A stretch of DNA of 64,000 nt from contig NKIZ01000001.1 of assembly GCA_002256425.1 (NCBI GenBank), positions 2,825,001 through 2,889,000 on the forward strand, in the 5' to 3' direction. This DNA comes from Alphaproteobacteria bacterium PA2. Lineage in GTDB: Bacteria; Pseudomonadota; Alphaproteobacteria; Caulobacterales; Caulobacteraceae. Under the pieces are notes generated by a model that saw nothing but the letters and a program-made list of their open reading frames with translations, did not search any database and was not told the DNA's origin. The position numbers and the translations under genes are program-made. Below are positions 56,151-64,000 of the stretch, piece after piece; within the stretch, counting starts at the first letter, position 1, and each line of letters starts with the position of its first letter.

Positions 56151-56874
56151 TCGATGCCTGATCCTCCGGGTTCAGTATGCGCCAGCCGCCGGGCTCCAGG
56201 TCGTCCGGCAGGAACAGTCCGCCGATCCGGTCCCGATGCAGGCCGACCACATGGTTCCCCACCGCCGCAAACATGCGGCGGACCTGGTGATAGCGCCCCT
56301 CGGTGATGATCAGGTCTGCGGATTTCCCGGCGGTCGGAACCAGCTGGGCCGGGGCCAGGGGATCAGCCTCCCCCTCCAGCATCAGGGTCCCGGACGCGAA
56401 CAGGGCGGCTTCCTCACCGCTGAGCGGGCGATCCAGCTCGGCGCGGTAGCGTTTGGCCACATGACTGCGTGGCGAGATGACCCTGTGCAGGAATGGACCA
56501 TCATCGGTGATCAGCAGCAGACCGGAGGTGTCCTTGTCCAGGCGGCCGACGGTCGAAAGACCCGGCATGCGCGCCCGCCAGCGGTGGGGCAGCAATTCAT
56601 AGACGCTGCGCCCGGGCTCCTTGTGCGAGCACACCACCCCGAGCGGCTTGTTCATGATCAGGGTCAGGGGGGCGGGCGGATCGACCGGCGCGCCATTGAT
56701 GGTCATCTGGTTTGGCAGGTCGGCCGTCACCGGGACCTTGGCGCCTGAATCGGTCAAGGGCCTGCCGTCGAAAACGATCCTTCCAGCCTTGACCAGGGCC
56801 GCCACTTCCCTTCGCGATCCATAGCCGAGGTTGGCCAGAAGCCGGTCAAGCCGCGCCATGGGCGGACGGCTCAT
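56140..56874 (-). CDS. rsuA: Ribosomal pseudouridine synthase, RsuA family
   Basis: 244 residues. N-terminal S4 RNA-binding domain (RLDRLLANLGYGSRREVAALVKAGRIV), then the RsuA catalytic core with GRLDKDTSGLLLITDDG, where the second Asp is the catalytic residue, and the C-terminal EGRYHQVRRMFAAVGNHVVGLHR. RsuA makes pseudouridine 516 of 16S rRNA in E. coli; RluB/E/F are close relatives, so the exact site is inferred. The start overlaps the rsmC stop by 4 bases. Last gene of prfC-rsmC-rsuA. Confidence 0.88.
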   Translation of the reverse strand: MSRPPMARLDRLLANLGYGSRREVAALVKAGRIVFDGRPLTDSGAKVPVTADLPNQMTINGAPVDPPAPLTLIMNKPLGVVCSHKEPGRSVYELLPHRWRARMPGLSTVGRLDKDTSGLLLITDDGPFLHRVISPRSHVAKRYRAELDRPLSGEEAALFASGTLMLEGEADPLAPAQLVPTAGKSADLIITEGRYHQVRRMFAAVGNHVVGLHRDRIGGLFLPDDLEPGGWRILNPEDQASIFG

Positions 56875-57779
56875 GCCTGGGCCTCATAGATTTTGTAGCC
56901 GCCGTCCTCGGCCCGGAGGTCCACCCGCCGGAAGGTTTCCTGGAGAACGGCTTCATAGGGCAGGTGACGGTTGGCCGTCAGCCAGCAGACCCCGCCCTTG
57001 CGCAGCATGCCCGCCGCCGCACGGATGAAGGCCTGGCCCAGGGCCCGGTCTTCCTGACCGCCGTCATGGAAGGGCGGATTCATGACCACGAAATCCAGCC
57101 CTGTCAGTTGCCCCTCCAGCTGCCGCACATCGCCCCAGACCACCTTGACCCGGGGGTCGTCCAGATTGTGCTCTGCGGCCCGGACGGCCCGGCGGTCCAG
57201 CTCGACAAGGGTCAGTTCGGAAACCCCCTCCCCGGCCAGAACCTTGAGGGCCAGGAGGCCAATGCCGGCGCCGAGGTCCGCACCCCGGCCCTTCAGATCG
57301 GGCAGGGTCTTCAGCAGGAGTTCGGTTCCCCGGTCCAGCCGGTCCCAGCTGAACACGCCCGGCTGGGTCCAGAGACCTGTATCGTCCAGTCGCCTGGGGG
57401 CGCCGGCTGCAAGTGCGGCGTCGAGACCGATCAGGGTCTCGGGTCGCTCCACCTGACAGAAGCGGTGATGACGCCTGGCGTCCTCGAAAACCTCACAGCC
57501 GAAGGCTTCCAGAGCCTTGCGCAGGCGCGAGCCGCCCTTGTCCTTGGGCGCAAAGACGGTGAGCTCGCCGCCAGCCTTCACGGCCCTCAGCGCCTGGGCG
57601 ATCACATAGGCCCGCTCCTGGGTGCCGGGCGGCGCCAGGATCAATGCGGACCCGGCCTCCCCGGCTTCGAGGTCGGCAAGATCGGCAGATCCCGGAACCA
57701 GGGGAGAGACCTGCTCGGCCCCTGGCGGTATCTCGATCAGGCCCGGCGCTGGCCGGCCATAGAGCAATATGCGCCCCAC
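56871..57779 (-). CDS. rsmC: Class I SAM-dependent methyltransferase, RsmC-like (16S rRNA m2G1207)
   Basis: 302 residues from a GTG start at 57779. The N-terminal half is a degenerate methyltransferase-like domain, and the C-terminal half has the SAM-binding GADLGAGIGLLALK and the nucleobase-binding NPPF in VMNPPFHDGG, the layout of RsmC/RlmG enzymes that methylate guanine N2. It starts 5 bases after the prfC stop, and its stop overlaps rsuA, so all three ribosome-related genes are co-transcribed. Confidence 0.88.
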   Translation of the reverse strand: MGRILLYGRPAPGLIEIPPGAEQVSPLVPGSADLADLEAGEAGSALILAPPGTQERAYVIAQALRAVKAGGELTVFAPKDKGGSRLRKALEAFGCEVFEDARRHHRFCQVERPETLIGLDAALAAGAPRRLDDTGLWTQPGVFSWDRLDRGTELLLKTLPDLKGRGADLGAGIGLLALKVLAGEGVSELTLVELDRRAVRAAEHNLDDPRVKVVWGDVRQLEGQLTGLDFVVMNPPFHDGGQEDRALGQAFIRAAAGMLRKGGVCWLTANRHLPYEAVLQETFRRVDLRAEDGGYKIYEAQA

Positions 57780-57784
57780 GCGGT

Positions 57785-59386
57785 CTAACCCCGTTCCCGG
57801 GTGCGCTGGAATCCAAGGTCGGGAAAGCGCTCTGTCACATAGCCCAGTTCCCAGGCGGACTTGGCCAGGAAGACCGGCTGCTCATCAATATCGGTGGCCA
57901 TGGCGGTCTTGTGCTTGTCGATGAAGTCCTTGATCTCCGCATCCTTGCCGGTCAGCCAGCGGGCCTCGGCGAAGGGGCTGGGCTCGAACATGACCTCCAG
58001 CTGGTATTCGTTGGCCAGACGGTCGGCCATGACCTCGAACTGCAGCTGCCCCACGGCGCCGACGATGAAGTCTGCGCCAAACTGCGGGCGGAACAGCTGG
58101 GTGACGCCCTCCTCCGCCAGACCTTCCAGCGCCTTTTTCAGGTGCTTGGCCTTGAGGGGATCCTTGACCCGCACGCGCTGCAGGATTTCAGGGGCGAAGT
58201 TCGGCAGGCCGGCGAACCGCAGCAGGCCGGTCTCCGACAGGCTGTCGCCCACCCGAAGCACCCCGTGGTTTGGAATGCCGATGACATCGCCGGCAAAGGC
58301 CTCCTCGGCCAGTTCCCGGTCCGAGGCGAAGAACATGATGGGGGCATTGACCGACAGCTGGCGGCCGGTGTTCTGGACCTTCAGCTTCATGCCCCTCTGG
58401 AACCGTCCGGAGCACAGACGCAGGAAGGCGATCCGGTCCCGGTGGTTGGGATCCATATTGGCCTGGACCTTGAAGACAAACCCGGTGACTTCGGGATCGC
58501 CAGGAACAATGTGGGTTTCCACAGCGGACTTGGTCGCGGCCACCGACTTGGGCGCAGGGGCATAGGCGCCGAGGCCCGCCAGCAACTGATCAATACCGAA
58601 ATGGCGCAGGGCCGATCCGAAGAAGACCGGGGTCATGTGCCCTTCCAGGAATGACTGGGGATCGAAGGGCTTGGAGGCTTCCTGGATAAGCATCGCGCCT
58701 TCCTCCAGTTCGGCCTGCTCGTCCGGATCCAGATAGCTGACCACTGCATTGCCACCGAAGGCCACGGGCTGGGGGTGGCCCTCATCCTTGTTGTCGGCGG
58801 TGCGCTTGGCGAAGGGCAGGAACTGCTGGGTCCGCAGGTCCAGCATGCCCTTGAACCGCCCGCCCGAGCCGGCCGGCCAGAACAGGGGCGCGGGATCCAG
58901 GGCCAGCTTGGACGAGATTTCATCCAGCAGCTCGATGGGGTCCTGGGCTTCCCGGTCCATCTTGTTGATGAAGGTGACGATGGGAATGTCGCGCAGGCGG
59001 CAGACTTCGAACAACTTGAGGGTCTGCGGCTCGATGCCCTTGGCGGCGTCCAGCACCATGACTGCGGCGTCGGCGGCGGTCAGGGTGCGATAGGTGTCTT
59101 CCGAGAAGTCCTCGTGACCTGGCGTGTCCAGCAGGTTGAACATCAGACCTTCGTGGTCGAAGGTCATGACGCTGGCCGAAACGGAAATCCCCCGTTCGCG
59201 CTCGATCTTCATCCAGTCGGAACGGGTGCGGCGGTTCTCGCCCCGGGCCCGCACCTGACCGGCGGCGCGGATGGCGCCCCCTGCCAGCAGCAGGTTTTCG
59301 GTCAGGGTGGTCTTGCCGGCGTCCGGGTGGGAAATGATCGCGAAGGTGCGGCGGCGGGCCGCTTCGACGGAGGGTGACTGGCTCAT
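57785..59386 (-). CDS. prfC: Peptide chain release factor 3
   Basis: 533 residues from ATG 59386 (MSQSPSVEAARRRTFAIISHPDAGKTT); an in-frame start 36 bases earlier is less typical of the family. The GTPase motifs are HPDAGKTT (G1), RGISVSASV (G2), DTPGHEDFSEDT (G3), NKMDRE (G4). Translation-factor domains II and III follow. RF3 uses GTP to release RF1 and RF2 from the ribosome after termination. First gene of the operon with rsmC and rsuA. Confidence 0.94.
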   Translation of the reverse strand: MSQSPSVEAARRRTFAIISHPDAGKTTLTENLLLAGGAIRAAGQVRARGENRRTRSDWMKIERERGISVSASVMTFDHEGLMFNLLDTPGHEDFSEDTYRTLTAADAAVMVLDAAKGIEPQTLKLFEVCRLRDIPIVTFINKMDREAQDPIELLDEISSKLALDPAPLFWPAGSGGRFKGMLDLRTQQFLPFAKRTADNKDEGHPQPVAFGGNAVVSYLDPDEQAELEEGAMLIQEASKPFDPQSFLEGHMTPVFFGSALRHFGIDQLLAGLGAYAPAPKSVAATKSAVETHIVPGDPEVTGFVFKVQANMDPNHRDRIAFLRLCSGRFQRGMKLKVQNTGRQLSVNAPIMFFASDRELAEEAFAGDVIGIPNHGVLRVGDSLSETGLLRFAGLPNFAPEILQRVRVKDPLKAKHLKKALEGLAEEGVTQLFRPQFGADFIVGAVGQLQFEVMADRLANEYQLEVMFEPSPFAEARWLTGKDAEIKDFIDKHKTAMATDIDEQPVFLAKSAWELGYVTERFPDLGFQRTRERG

Positions 59387-59461
59387 GGACAGGCAGGTAG
59401 CGCGACCCGGCCTGTCAGGCAAACCGCGACGCGCATTTCGCCTGTTCTGCGGATCGGCCGA

Positions 59462-59842
59462 TCAGGCCGCCAATCGACCCCAGACCAGCCGGTCCACCCA
59501 GATTGAATCCAGGCCATCGCCCTTCTGACGGGACACCAGATTGGCCATGACCTCGAAGGCCAGGTTGCAATAGCGGAACCCGACCTCTTCCGGCTTGCAG
59601 CCTTGACGGGGCGGTGTGAACTGGATGGCGTTGATGCCCGGAGCCTTGACGATGATAAGATAGGCCAGGCGTTGGGCGCGCTGGGGGTGGGTGATCTGCA
59701 GGTTCGGGTACTGGGAAAACAGCTCCCGTCCCAGATGCATCACCTCATCGAAACTCAGGCCCCGAAAACGGTGGCCCTGCAGTTCAGGAACATGCTCGGA
59801 CGGTTCAATCTCGAGCACCGTATTGTTCATCAGGAAAAACAT
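59462..59842 (-). CDS. Conserved hypothetical protein
   Basis: About 126 residues if it starts at ATG 59842 (MFFLMNNTVLEIEP); ATG 59830 or 59881 are alternatives and no strong ribosome site decides. The sequence FDEVMHLGRELFSQYPNLQITHPQRAQRLAYLIIVKAPGINAIQF is compact and mixed alpha/beta. A single Cys-containing stretch (GFRYCNLAFEVMANLV) lies near the middle of the second half. No family recognised, no signal peptide. It is alone, between prfC and the DUF1491 gene, on the same strand. Confidence 0.65.
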   Translation of the reverse strand: MFFLMNNTVLEIEPSEHVPELQGHRFRGLSFDEVMHLGRELFSQYPNLQITHPQRAQRLAYLIIVKAPGINAIQFTPPRQGCKPEEVGFRYCNLAFEVMANLVSRQKGDGLDSIWVDRLVWGRLAA

Positions 59843-59931
59843 GAGCGGTATGCGTGACTGCCGGTGGATGTGAGGGGCCACCCTAGGTCGACACGCTTTC
59901 CGACCCCTTTTTGAATATGGGGAATTTTGCC

Positions 59932-60264
59932 TTAATCGCGCTCGACAGGCTCGGTCAGGAAGTGCCGGCCGTCGCGATCATCGATCTCGACCACCCAGAT
60001 ATCCGGATCCACCCGGACGGCCCGGGCGAAATAGGCGTCCAGGTCCACTTCCTGCTCCGACAGGTTTGGCCGCATCCAGACCTTTTCACCGTCACCGCGG
60101 GTGGCCTCGGCATAGAGCCGCGCGGTTCCCTGCCCGCGATTCAGCACCTTGATGAGCACACTGCCGGCCCTGGCGTCGCCCTTGCGGACCACCACGCCGA
60201 AGGCCCCGCCCAGCTCCGCCCGGCGGATCAGGGCGGCCACCCAAATGTCGGACGAAAACATCAT
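59932..60264 (-). CDS. DUF1491 family protein
   Basis: 110 residues. The body SSDIWVAALIRRAELGGAFGVVVRKGDARAGSVLIKVLN..., with the terminal DPDIWVVEIDDRDGRHFL, matches DUF1491, a short alphaproteobacterial family of unknown function. Likely a compact beta-rich cytoplasmic protein. It is divergent from the exported protein at 60354. Confidence 0.85.
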   Translation of the reverse strand: MMFSSDIWVAALIRRAELGGAFGVVVRKGDARAGSVLIKVLNRGQGTARLYAEATRGDGEKVWMRPNLSEQEVDLDAYFARAVRVDPDIWVVEIDDRDGRHFLTEPVERD

Positions 60265-60353
60265 GACGCTACAGGCCTCGATAACGGAACAGAAAGGCGG
60301 CGAACCTAGAGTGGCGGTCCGGAAAACCGACCATACAAGAAAAATACGCGCCC

Positions 60354-61274
60354 ATGACGAGTCCGCACAGAACCGTGCGTCGCCCGGCTGATCGATGGAT
60401 GGGACTGATCCTTGGCACAGGCCTTCTGGCCAGCCCGGGACAGGCCGCCGCAGGCAGCCTCGACCTCTTTTACGAACGCGCGATCATGTCTGTGGCAGGC
60501 GACAGATGCGGCCTCTTTGAGCCCGCAGTCGGATCAGCCCTCAATGTCGCCATGTACCAGGCGCGGGGGGCCGCCCTCAGGGCCGGAACCGACGCCACGG
60601 TCGTACGCAATCTGACTCAGAAGGCGGTGAACAAGGCCTATTCCGTACCCTGCAACTCTCCGGATCTGGAAAAAGCAGCTGGACGGGTGCGCATGGCCTT
60701 CGACAGCTACACCAAGATGCTGAAGATGGACTATCCCGGAGACATCGTCGGCTGGAAGGCTGACCGGGGTTCCAGCAATCTGGCCTTCCGCTGGCGCCTG
60801 ACCCAGGATGTGACACAGGGCGGTGACCGGCTCCTGTTCGGCTTCGCCGGAAGATCAGGGGCCAACGCCCTGCTTGCCCTGGCCCATTTCAGGAATGAGC
60901 GCGCCCCCTACTCCGCCCGGCTGGTCATGCGTGATGAGCGACTGACCTCCGGGCCCTATCTGGACGCCCGGGGCGGCCCTCAGCGCAGTATCCCCCTGGA
61001 TCGCCGCTTCGCCGCCAACGGCGCCCAGATCAGCTTCACGGCCGAGGCCCGCAGCTCGGCAGGGTCGGACCTGTTGCCCAAGGGCATGACGTCAGGCTGG
61101 GCTTTCCGGTTCCCCGCTGAGGCGGCCCGGGCCCTGGCGGCCCTGGATCCCCGCGAAGCCGTGGCGATCGATTTCATCTTCCCAGATGACTCCACCCGTC
61201 GACTCTATCTTGAGGTCGGAGACTATGCTGCCGGCCGCGCCTTCCTGCAGTCCGCGGGACGGCCTGCCGACTAG
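60354..61274 (+). CDS. Exported conserved hypothetical protein
   Basis: 306 residues. An Arg-rich N-region and hydrophobic segment (WMGLILGTGLLASPGQAAA) form a signal peptide. The next 100 residues contain two Cys (DRCGLF, VPCNSPDL) that could form a periplasmic disulfide around a helical bundle. The remainder is beta-rich (LAFRWRLTQDVTQGGDRLLFGFAG, ISFTAEARS). I recognise no domain. It overlaps the convergent kinase gene by 4 bases at its 3' end. Confidence 0.75.
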   Translation: MTSPHRTVRRPADRWMGLILGTGLLASPGQAAAGSLDLFYERAIMSVAGDRCGLFEPAVGSALNVAMYQARGAALRAGTDATVVRNLTQKAVNKAYSVPCNSPDLEKAAGRVRMAFDSYTKMLKMDYPGDIVGWKADRGSSNLAFRWRLTQDVTQGGDRLLFGFAGRSGANALLALAHFRNERAPYSARLVMRDERLTSGPYLDARGGPQRSIPLDRRFAANGAQISFTAEARSSAGSDLLPKGMTSGWAFRFPAEAARALAALDPREAVAIDFIFPDDSTRRLYLEVGDYAAGRAFLQSAGRPAD

Positions 61275-62902
61275 GCCCGGACAGGTCCGCGGGCCAGGAC
61301 CGGCATGCGGACCGTGACCGTCGTCCCCTCGCCCAGCTGGCTTTCCATCAGCATTTCGCCGCCGTGCAACTGGGCGAAGGCCTTGACCAGGGACAGGCCA
61401 AGACCGGTTCCGCCAACCTTGTGGTCGCTGTCGCCCACCTGGGCATAGGGCCGCCCGAGCTTCTGCAGGTCGTCCGCGCTGATCCCGGCGCCTGTGTCGG
61501 CCACAATCAGTTCCAGATTCTGCCGGTCCTCGCGCAGGGTCACGGTGATCACCCCGCCCTTCGGCGTGAACTTCAGGGCGTTGGACAGCAGGTTCAGGGC
61601 GATCTGCTTGAGGGCGCGACGATCCGCCGACACCTCAAGGGGTTCCCGGGGCAGAAGCCCGCGCAGGGCGACCTCAGCCCGGTCAGCCTGGCCGCGCATC
61701 AGGCGCAGGACGGCGTTCACGGCCTCGCGGGCGTCGAAGTCTTCCAGATTGAGCTCGTACCGCTCGGCCTCGATCTTGGACATGTCGAGGACATCGTTGA
61801 TCAGCTCGAGCAGGTGCGCCCCGGACTCGTGGATCATCTCGGGATAATCGCCATAGCGATCGGGGATGGGGCCAAACAGCCTTTGGCGCATGATGTCGGC
61901 AAAGCCCATTATGGCGTTCAGGGGCGTGCGCAGCTCGTGGCTCATATTGGCCAGGAACCGGGACTTGCCGGCGTTCTGCGATTCAGCGGTATCCCGGGCT
62001 TCCACCAGGGCCAGTTCCCGGGCCAGCTGTGGCCGCAGGTCCTGGATGGACCCGATCAGACGGGCATGGCCGATCCGCCGGAGACGCAGCTCCGCCCAGG
62101 CCGTTTCACCGTCGTTGGGGGCGAACCTCACGATGGCGGACCCATCGGTATGGGCAGTGTTGAGGGCTTCCTCGAAGGCGACGCCATAGCCAGGGCCTGC
62201 AAGACCACTCAGCCGGCTGTCCGGCCTCGCCAGGGCGGCAAGCTCGGCTGATCCCCTGCCCCAGCTGCGGTGAATCCGGCCGTCGGCGTCAAGGTCCAGC
62301 AGGAGGTCAGGCTGGGCCTGAAGGATCTCCCGGAGTTCCGTCTCGGCGAACTGGGCGCGGCGGGCGTCCACGGCGACCTGTCTGTGGAGCAGGACAAGGG
62401 CTGATCCGATGCCCATGGTCAGGGTCACAAGGGCGATGGCGCCGAGGGCCGCCGCAAGGGCCGGGTCCGGCGGCTGAGGCAGGGGCAAGGTAAACAACCA
62501 GGCGATGGAAACCCCGAGGCTCGCCAGGGTCACCGCCGTCGCAAAGGCCAGATGCCGGGGACGGCCCATGGCCGCGGCGCCCGCCAGGGGCGCCAGGTGC
62601 ATCAGGCTGAGAGGGCCGCCAATGCCGCCCGTCAGCAGGGTCGCCAGCAGGCCGCACGCTCCCCAGAGGGTCAGCAGGATCTCATCAGCAATCTTCAGGG
62701 ACGTCCGCGCAAGGACAAGTCCGGCCCCGGCCGGCAAGCCGACGAAGCAGAGGGCCAGCAGAACCCGCCCTGTGGTCAGGAACGGCGACATCAACAGCAG
62801 GCTTGCGCCCAGGGCCAGGGCAGCCAACCAGCAGGCATGCCACCAGTCCAGGTTGGACGGTGCATCCTCTACGCGGTCAATCTGGCCTTGTTGCGGTTCC
62901 AC
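61271..62902 (-). CDS. divJ: DivJ-like membrane sensor histidine kinase
   Basis: 543 residues from a GTG start. About six membrane helices occupy residues 22-180, followed by a PAS-like domain (about 190-300). The phosphoacceptor His322 is in NMSHELRTPLNAIMGFADIMRQ, with LINDVLDMSKIEAE after it; the ATPase has NLLSNALKFTP, DTGAGIS and GTGLGLSLV. The multi-helix N-terminus plus an H-domain of the PleC/DivJ kind points to DivJ, the stalked-pole kinase of DivK in Caulobacter, where I recall the phosphoacceptor at His338 in a 597-residue protein. The shorter length and my reliance on memory leave CckN-like or another paralogue possible. It is convergent with 60354-61274 and divergent from sufE. 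Confidence 0.65.
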   Translation of the reverse strand: MEPQQGQIDRVEDAPSNLDWWHACWLAALALGASLLLMSPFLTTGRVLLALCFVGLPAGAGLVLARTSLKIADEILLTLWGACGLLATLLTGGIGGPLSLMHLAPLAGAAAMGRPRHLAFATAVTLASLGVSIAWLFTLPLPQPPDPALAAALGAIALVTLTMGIGSALVLLHRQVAVDARRAQFAETELREILQAQPDLLLDLDADGRIHRSWGRGSAELAALARPDSRLSGLAGPGYGVAFEEALNTAHTDGSAIVRFAPNDGETAWAELRLRRIGHARLIGSIQDLRPQLARELALVEARDTAESQNAGKSRFLANMSHELRTPLNAIMGFADIMRQRLFGPIPDRYGDYPEMIHESGAHLLELINDVLDMSKIEAERYELNLEDFDAREAVNAVLRLMRGQADRAEVALRGLLPREPLEVSADRRALKQIALNLLSNALKFTPKGGVITVTLREDRQNLELIVADTGAGISADDLQKLGRPYAQVGDSDHKVGGTGLGLSLVKAFAQLHGGEMLMESQLGEGTTVTVRMPVLARGPVRA

Positions 62903-63064
62903 GAACGGGGGGCTTCTTCGTCATTTTCACCCGCCTCTCAGGTGGGCGAGGGACCCTACGCCCGCAATGGGGCCGGCGCGAGCATGCTCGCCCAATGGGT
63001 GATGTTGACCGATCAACTCGCCTGCGCTTGCCACGGCGATCGCCGCCGCCTAAGTCGCCTGACC

Positions 63065-63496
63065 ATGACCGGCATCGACCAAGACCTTTCCGATCTCGCA
63101 GACGAATTCGAACTCCTGGGCGACTGGGAGGAACGCTATCGCTATGTGATCGAACTCGGCCGTGACCTGGCGCCCATGACAGACGCCGAGCGGAGTGAAG
63201 CCAACAAGGTCCGGGGTTGCGCCAGTCAGGTCTGGCTGGTGACCGAGCCGCAGGCCGATGGCGCCGTCAATCTTCGCGGCGACTCTGACGCCCATATCGT
63301 GCGGGGCCTGATCGCCGTCCTGCTCCGGCTGCTGTCGGGCAGGCCCGCTACGGAGATTCTGGCCTTTGACGCCCAGGCGGCCTTCGGGCGGTTGGGCCTG
63401 GCCAGCCATCTGTCGGCGCAGAGGTCCAATGGTCTGGCTTCCATGGTCGAGCGCATCCGCCGCGACGCCGCCGCCCTTTCGCAGCCCAAGGTCTAG
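63065..63496 (+). CDS. sufE: SufE-family cysteine desulfurase activator
   Basis: 143 residues from ATG 63065 (MTGIDQDLSDLADEFELLGDWEERYRYVIELG). The conserved NKVRGCASQVWLV contains the sulfur-accepting Cys. SufE takes persulfide from SufS and feeds Fe-S cluster assembly. sufS and sufBCD are not nearby. It overlaps the convergent PAS gene by 4 bases. Confidence 0.93.
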   Translation: MTGIDQDLSDLADEFELLGDWEERYRYVIELGRDLAPMTDAERSEANKVRGCASQVWLVTEPQADGAVNLRGDSDAHIVRGLIAVLLRLLSGRPATEILAFDAQAAFGRLGLASHLSAQRSNGLASMVERIRRDAAALSQPKV

Positions 63497-63987
63497 GCCG
63501 CGCGAATTCCCGTGTGATGCTGGGTTTCGGGCTTCATGCCGATGACGGCGTCAAAGCCCAGGATCATGTCGACATCGACCCCGTTGGTGGCCAGGGGCAG
63601 CCTGAGCCAGAGAATGGAGATATGGGCGGCGGAACGCCAGGCCATGCTGTGCACACCCACAGCCGGGCGCCGATCATGAACGATCTTCGTCAGCTCGGTT
63701 TCCCAGTATTCGGCTTCCGGTGCGGTATAGACATCGCGCAGGGTCCGGCCGGTGATTTCCTGACCATAGACGCTGTACAGCCCCGTCCCCGCCAAGCGCA
63801 GACGGAATTCGAGCGGGTCTGATTTCACGTCGATCAAACTCAATGTCGGCAGAAGAGCCTTCAGGTCCTCAGGCCGTATATCGGAACGGCCGGGCAGCTT
63901 GGGCCCACGTTTGAGTCCCGCCCAATAGGCGAATAACTCCTGGTGCGCTCTAGCTGCCGCCGCAGAAGCCCCGATCTGCGTCGCCAT
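63493..63987 (-). CDS. PAS-domain protein (PAS_5 type)
   Basis: 164 residues. The region SDIRPEDLKALLPTLSLIDVKSDPLEFRLRLAGTGLYSVYGQEITGRTL is characteristic of the PAS_5 family, short stand-alone proteins common in alphaproteobacteria that lack an output domain. No ligand can be assigned. The ATG is 13 bases from the right edge. Confidence 0.85.
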   Translation of the reverse strand: MATQIGASAAAARAHQELFAYWAGLKRGPKLPGRSDIRPEDLKALLPTLSLIDVKSDPLEFRLRLAGTGLYSVYGQEITGRTLRDVYTAPEAEYWETELTKIVHDRRPAVGVHSMAWRSAAHISILWLRLPLATNGVDVDMILGFDAVIGMKPETQHHTGIRAA

Positions 63988-64000
63988 AATAAGATTCCTT

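Noticed and set aside
61271..62902. Second PleC rather than DivJ
   Set aside because: The N-terminus has about six membrane helices and no large periplasmic domain, unlike PleC; DivJ-like is the better fit, though not certain.

Overview
The window is a GC-rich, densely coding chromosomal segment from an alphaproteobacterium, most likely of the family Caulobacteraceae (Caulobacter or Phenylobacterium type). The evidence is an 842-residue PleC-type kinase with its phosphoacceptor at His611, a second DivJ-like kinase, a perfect CtrA box (TTAA-N7-TTAA), a DUF2336 protein, a DUF1491 protein, and a cycHJKL-type cytochrome c maturation cluster followed by degP, a two-component pair and glnE. No rRNA, tRNA, CRISPR array, insertion sequence or prophage was seen.

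Layout. 1-3916 (minus) is the N-terminal 1305 residues of a giant RTX protein whose end lies beyond the left edge. 4100-5767 is ettA. 5964-11871 (plus) holds a TonB-dependent receptor, a secreted amidase and a VWA/DUF3520 protein. 11873-14226 (minus) is a pair of acyl-CoA dehydrogenases. 14364-20151 is accessory in character: an unknown gene, two tandem exported S1 proteases, a divergent membrane TIR/TPR protein and a small Ala-rich lipoprotein. 20222-22938 holds a DUF3604 protein and an OmpW porin. 23132-28417 is pepN and pleC. 28439-39631 (minus) is two consecutive operons: ccmI-ccmE-ccmF-ccmH, then degP-RR-HK-glnE-EF-hand. 39675-45106 (minus) has an unknown helical protein, a PepSY-RR-HK operon, a DnaJ-like co-chaperone and a YcgN-type protein. 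45162-49220 is a class A PBP and uup. 49221-49757 is the only gene-free stretch longer than 300 bases and looks like a structured RNA locus. 49758-52288 is an SBP-ATPase-permease ABC importer. 52325-56001 has a Pro/Gln/Tyr-rich secreted protein, a DUF2336 protein and a CtrA-box-preceded TPR-like protein. 56140-59386 is the operon prfC-rsmC-rsuA. 59462-63987 holds three uncharacterised genes, a DivJ-like kinase, sufE and a PAS-domain protein.

How the genes relate. Much of the window is core physiology: translation (ettA, uup, prfC, rsmC, rsuA), envelope (PBP1A type, degP, OmpW, TonB receptor), cytochrome c maturation, nitrogen control (glnE) and cell-cycle polarity (pleC, divJ-like, a CtrA target). 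The most interesting candidates for something new are three. One is the divergent TIR-TPR membrane protein with two secreted elastase-like proteases. The second is the GAAA-tetraloop-rich RNA locus at about 49430-49642. The third is the CtrA-box TPR gene next to the DUF2336 and Pro/Gln/Tyr-rich genes. All functional statements come from reading motifs and synteny; no database search was run.
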